Shown: positions 5,989 to 7,402 of the stretch, piece by piece | How positions within the stretch are numbered: position 1 is the stretch's first letter | Layout of the letters: each line of letters starts with the position of its first letter | Origin: Helicobacter sp. | GTDB taxonomy: Bacteria > Campylobacterota > Campylobacteria > Campylobacterales > Helicobacteraceae | Direction: 5' to 3' | DNA: 7,402 nt | Assembly: GCA_029257755.1 (NCBI GenBank) | Contig: JARIAP010000040.1 | Location: 1-7,402 of the forward strand | Notes under the pieces: generated by a model | The model's database searches: none | What the model was told of the DNA's origin: nothing | The model's input: the letters and a program-made list of their open reading frames with translations, nothing else | Made by a program: the position numbers and the translations under genes

Positions 5989-7110
5989 ATGAGAATATCA
6001 CAAATGTTTAGTAGAAGTTTTATTAAGTATATATGTATATCTATTATATGTATAACTACTATAAGTGCCGCAAAATATGAGCAAATTACGCTTAAGGATT
6101 CTGAAATTAAATCTATGAATATAGGTATATTTGTCATTAAAAACACTTCAAGTGAAAGGGGTGTGCCATTTTCCGCAGTTGTAGATTTTGATGATAAAGA
6201 TGGATATACACAAAATTCAAGCCTTGATGTTGTTGTTGTGAATCTATATAAAAGGGCGGGTGAGAGTGTAAAAAAAGGAGAGCCAATTGCAGAAATTAGC
6301 TCTAATGCGTTAAGTGAGCTTTATTTTTCACTTCAAAATACTAGAAGTAGATTCCAAATAGCACAAGAAATAGAAAGAAAAGACAAAGAATTATTTAAGC
6401 AAGGAGTTATATCTCAAAGGGCATATCAAGCAAGTTATTTGACAATGAATGAATTAAGATTAAAAATGAATGAGATCCGTTCATCATTTAATATTTTTGG
6501 TATTAATCCAGATAATCCAAGAGGACAATATGGTTTTTTGGTGAGGGCAAGCGGTAGTGGGACATTAAGTGTTATGCCAACTCAAATAGGAGAAAATATA
6601 CCAGCTTTTACGCCTTATATTAGGATTGCAAAACCTGATAATAATAATGTTTTATTGCGTATTAGGGTCCCACAAAATCGCTCAAATAGTGTGCAAAAAG
6701 GCTTTGCAGTATTTGACAATAATGGAAACAAAATAGGAACTATTGCAACCATTTCAAGTGTGATTGATAAACAGACAAATACAATTAGTGCTGTGGCAAG
6801 AGTAGAGGCAAAAAATTTTCGTGTAGGAGAAATTGTAGAAATATATGTAGCAGGTGATATAAATGGTAATTATGTTGTTATTCCAGATGATTGCTGGATC
6901 AAATATGGCAATGATTATCTTGCATTTATAAAAACAAAAGATGGTTTTAAACCAATCGCTATAACACTTGTAGAAGAAAGAGATGGTGCATCTGTAGTAA
7001 AAGGTGATGGACTTAAAGTTGGAGTAAATATAGCTAAGGGTTCTCTTGTCTTATTAAAGGGTATTATGGCGGGATTAGGGCAAGATGGTGGAGGTGGGCA
7101 TGCTCACTAA
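5989..7110 (+). CDS. Periplasmic adaptor (membrane fusion protein) of an RND metal efflux pump, CzcB-like
   Basis: The protein has 373 residues and would bridge the inner-membrane RND pump and the outer-membrane factor. Residues 1-28 form a signal peptide (FIKYICISIICITTISAA). The lipoyl half-motifs are at 79-104 (VVVVNLYKRAGESVKKGEPIAEISS) and 182-204 (GFLVRASGSGTLSVMPTQIGENI). They flank an alpha-hairpin, about 105-165, containing LFKQGVISQRAYQASY, which is typical of the family. A beta-barrel region (about 206-290) and a membrane-proximal region (about 291-360) follow. The last residues are GGGGHAH, a likely metal-binding tail rather than the N-terminal His- or Met-rich segment seen in some CzcB/CusB proteins. 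The start is fixed by AAGGGA at 5978-5983. Its 3' end overlaps the small ORF by 11 bases. Close in type to HP1328 or CznB of H. pylori, but the metal is not decided by sequence. Confidence 0.85.
   Translation: MRISQMFSRSFIKYICISIICITTISAAKYEQITLKDSEIKSMNIGIFVIKNTSSERGVPFSAVVDFDDKDGYTQNSSLDVVVVNLYKRAGESVKKGEPIAEISSNALSELYFSLQNTRSRFQIAQEIERKDKELFKQGVISQRAYQASYLTMNELRLKMNEIRSSFNIFGINPDNPRGQYGFLVRASGSGTLSVMPTQIGENIPAFTPYIRIAKPDNNNVLLRIRVPQNRSNSVQKGFAVFDNNGNKIGTIATISSVIDKQTNTISAVARVEAKNFRVGEIVEIYVAGDINGNYVVIPDDCWIKYGNDYLAFIKTKDGFKPIAITLVEERDGASVVKGDGLKVGVNIAKGSLVLLKGIMAGLGQDGGGGHAH
7090..7094 (+). promoter_or_regulatory. Strong ribosome-binding site before the small ORF
   Basis: GGAGG lies inside the last codons of the adaptor gene, five bases before the ATG at 7100. 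It is the best Shine-Dalgarno match of any junction in this operon. The caveat is that these bases also encode the glycine-rich adaptor tail, so the match may be a side effect of Gly codons. Confidence 0.5.
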
Positions 7111-7318
7111 CATTAAATTTAAAATCATTAAGCTTCTAAAAAAAATAATAAATAATACATTATTATCATGTAATATAAGTTATATTATGGTGGAGATAGA
7201 TTCAAATATAATTAATATAAGACAAATTTTTGATACAAAAATATGCAATATGAAATATATTGTAACTTCAATAGCAATACCACAACATATTAAAGTGGTA
7301 TGTATGAAGGAACAATAG
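7100..7318 (+). CDS. Small hypothetical protein between adaptor and pump genes
   Basis: The 72-residue product is not recognised. It begins with a basic, hydrophobic stretch (IKFKIIKLLKKIINN, residues 5-19), and has cysteines at 24, 49 and 68, little alanine or glycine, and no clear transmembrane helix or signal peptide. The ATG at 7100 has GGAGG five bases upstream, overlaps the adaptor gene by 11 bases, and the stop is two bases before the pump ATG. Such tight junctions fit a translated, coupled gene. The ORF is also long for DNA with about 10% stop codons expected per triplet. Its Ile/Lys/Asn-rich make-up could equally come from untranslated A+T-rich spacer, so coding status is uncertain. 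An in-frame ATG at 7085 lies deeper in the adaptor gene and is less well placed. Confidence 0.5.
   Translation: MLTNIKFKIIKLLKKIINNTLLSCNISYIMVEIDSNIINIRQIFDTKICNMKYIVTSIAIPQHIKVVCMKEQ
7307..7311 (+). promoter_or_regulatory. Ribosome-binding site of the RND pump gene
   Basis: AAGGA lies nine bases before the ATG at 7321, inside the last codons of the small ORF. Ribosomes finishing that ORF at 7318 would stop immediately before the pump start, which suggests coupled translation if the small ORF is used. Confidence 0.55.
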
Positions 7319-7320
7319 TT

Positions 7321-7402
7321 ATGCTTACAAAGATTATTGAATTTTCATTACGACAAAAAATTATTGTTACAATCCTTGCATGTCTTTTGCTTACTTATGG
7401 TG
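7321..7402 (+). CDS. CzcA-type heavy-metal RND efflux pump (5' end only)
   Basis: Only the first 27 codons are in the window. The product begins MLTKIIEFSLRQKIIVTIL, followed by a leucine-rich hydrophobic run ending in TYG. This is the characteristic start of HME-RND transporters: a short amphipathic cytoplasmic helix (IIEFSLRQ) leading into the first transmembrane helix. A full-length protein would have about 1000 residues and would drive proton-coupled export of metal ions through the adaptor and outer-membrane factor encoded just upstream. Metal-specifying residues in later transmembrane helices lie outside the window. The identification rests on this short motif plus operon context. Confidence 0.82.
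   Translation, partial: MLTKIIEFSLRQKIIVTILACLLLTYG

Noticed and set aside
5931..6146. 71-codon open frame on the minus strand across the outer-membrane factor/adaptor junction
   Set aside because: It lies opposite two well-supported genes, has no ribosome-binding site I can see, and its hydrophobic Ile/Leu-rich translation is what the complement of a signal-peptide region gives.

Overview
The window is very A+T-rich (roughly three quarters or more A+T). Its gene content points to Campylobacterota, most likely a low-GC Helicobacter species. The indicators are a HydD/HydE hydrogenase-maturation pair as in the Helicobacter/Wolinella hyd operon, an HrgA-type HARE-HTH protein, and a CzcCBA-type metal efflux operon. 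This placement rests on recognised protein families and base composition, not on any database comparison.

Layout. Positions 1-207 hold the 3' end of a hydrogenase maturation protease (hydD), cut by the window edge. After a 103-base A+T-rich gap comes hydE (311-2158), a HypF-related hydrogenase accessory protein. ruvC (2160-2651, Holliday junction resolvase) starts one base after the hydE stop. A CobB-type Sir2 deacylase (2660-3409) starts 8 bases after ruvC. These plus-strand genes look like one transcription unit that joins the tail of a hydrogenase operon to a DNA-repair gene and an NAD-dependent deacylase. A minus-strand gene, an HrgA-like HARE-HTH protein (3467-4405), converges on the sirtuin gene. 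A 235-base A+T-rich divergent region (4406-4640) separates it from a tightly packed plus-strand efflux operon: outer-membrane factor (4641-5972), periplasmic adaptor (5989-7110), an unrecognised 72-residue small ORF (7100-7318), and the start of a CzcA-type RND pump (7321 to the window end).

Function. HydD and HydE serve maturation of the uptake [NiFe] hydrogenase, whose structural genes would lie upstream. The efflux operon encodes an envelope-spanning tripartite pump, probably for divalent or monovalent heavy-metal ions. Its adaptor ends in a His-Ala-His tail. The metal cannot be assigned from sequence alone.

Points most worth a second look: (i) the small ORF between adaptor and pump, with a strong ribosome-binding site and tight junctions on both sides; (ii) HydE as an apparently reduced HypF that keeps YrdC-like and Kae1-like sequence blocks but lacks the zinc fingers and the His metal motif; (iii) a PD...(E>R)xK change in the putative nuclease half of the HrgA-like protein; (iv) a 20-base dyad in the leader of the efflux operon. 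I see no tRNA, rRNA, CRISPR array, insertion sequence or convincing strong terminator. Nothing here is clear proof of a wholly new system.
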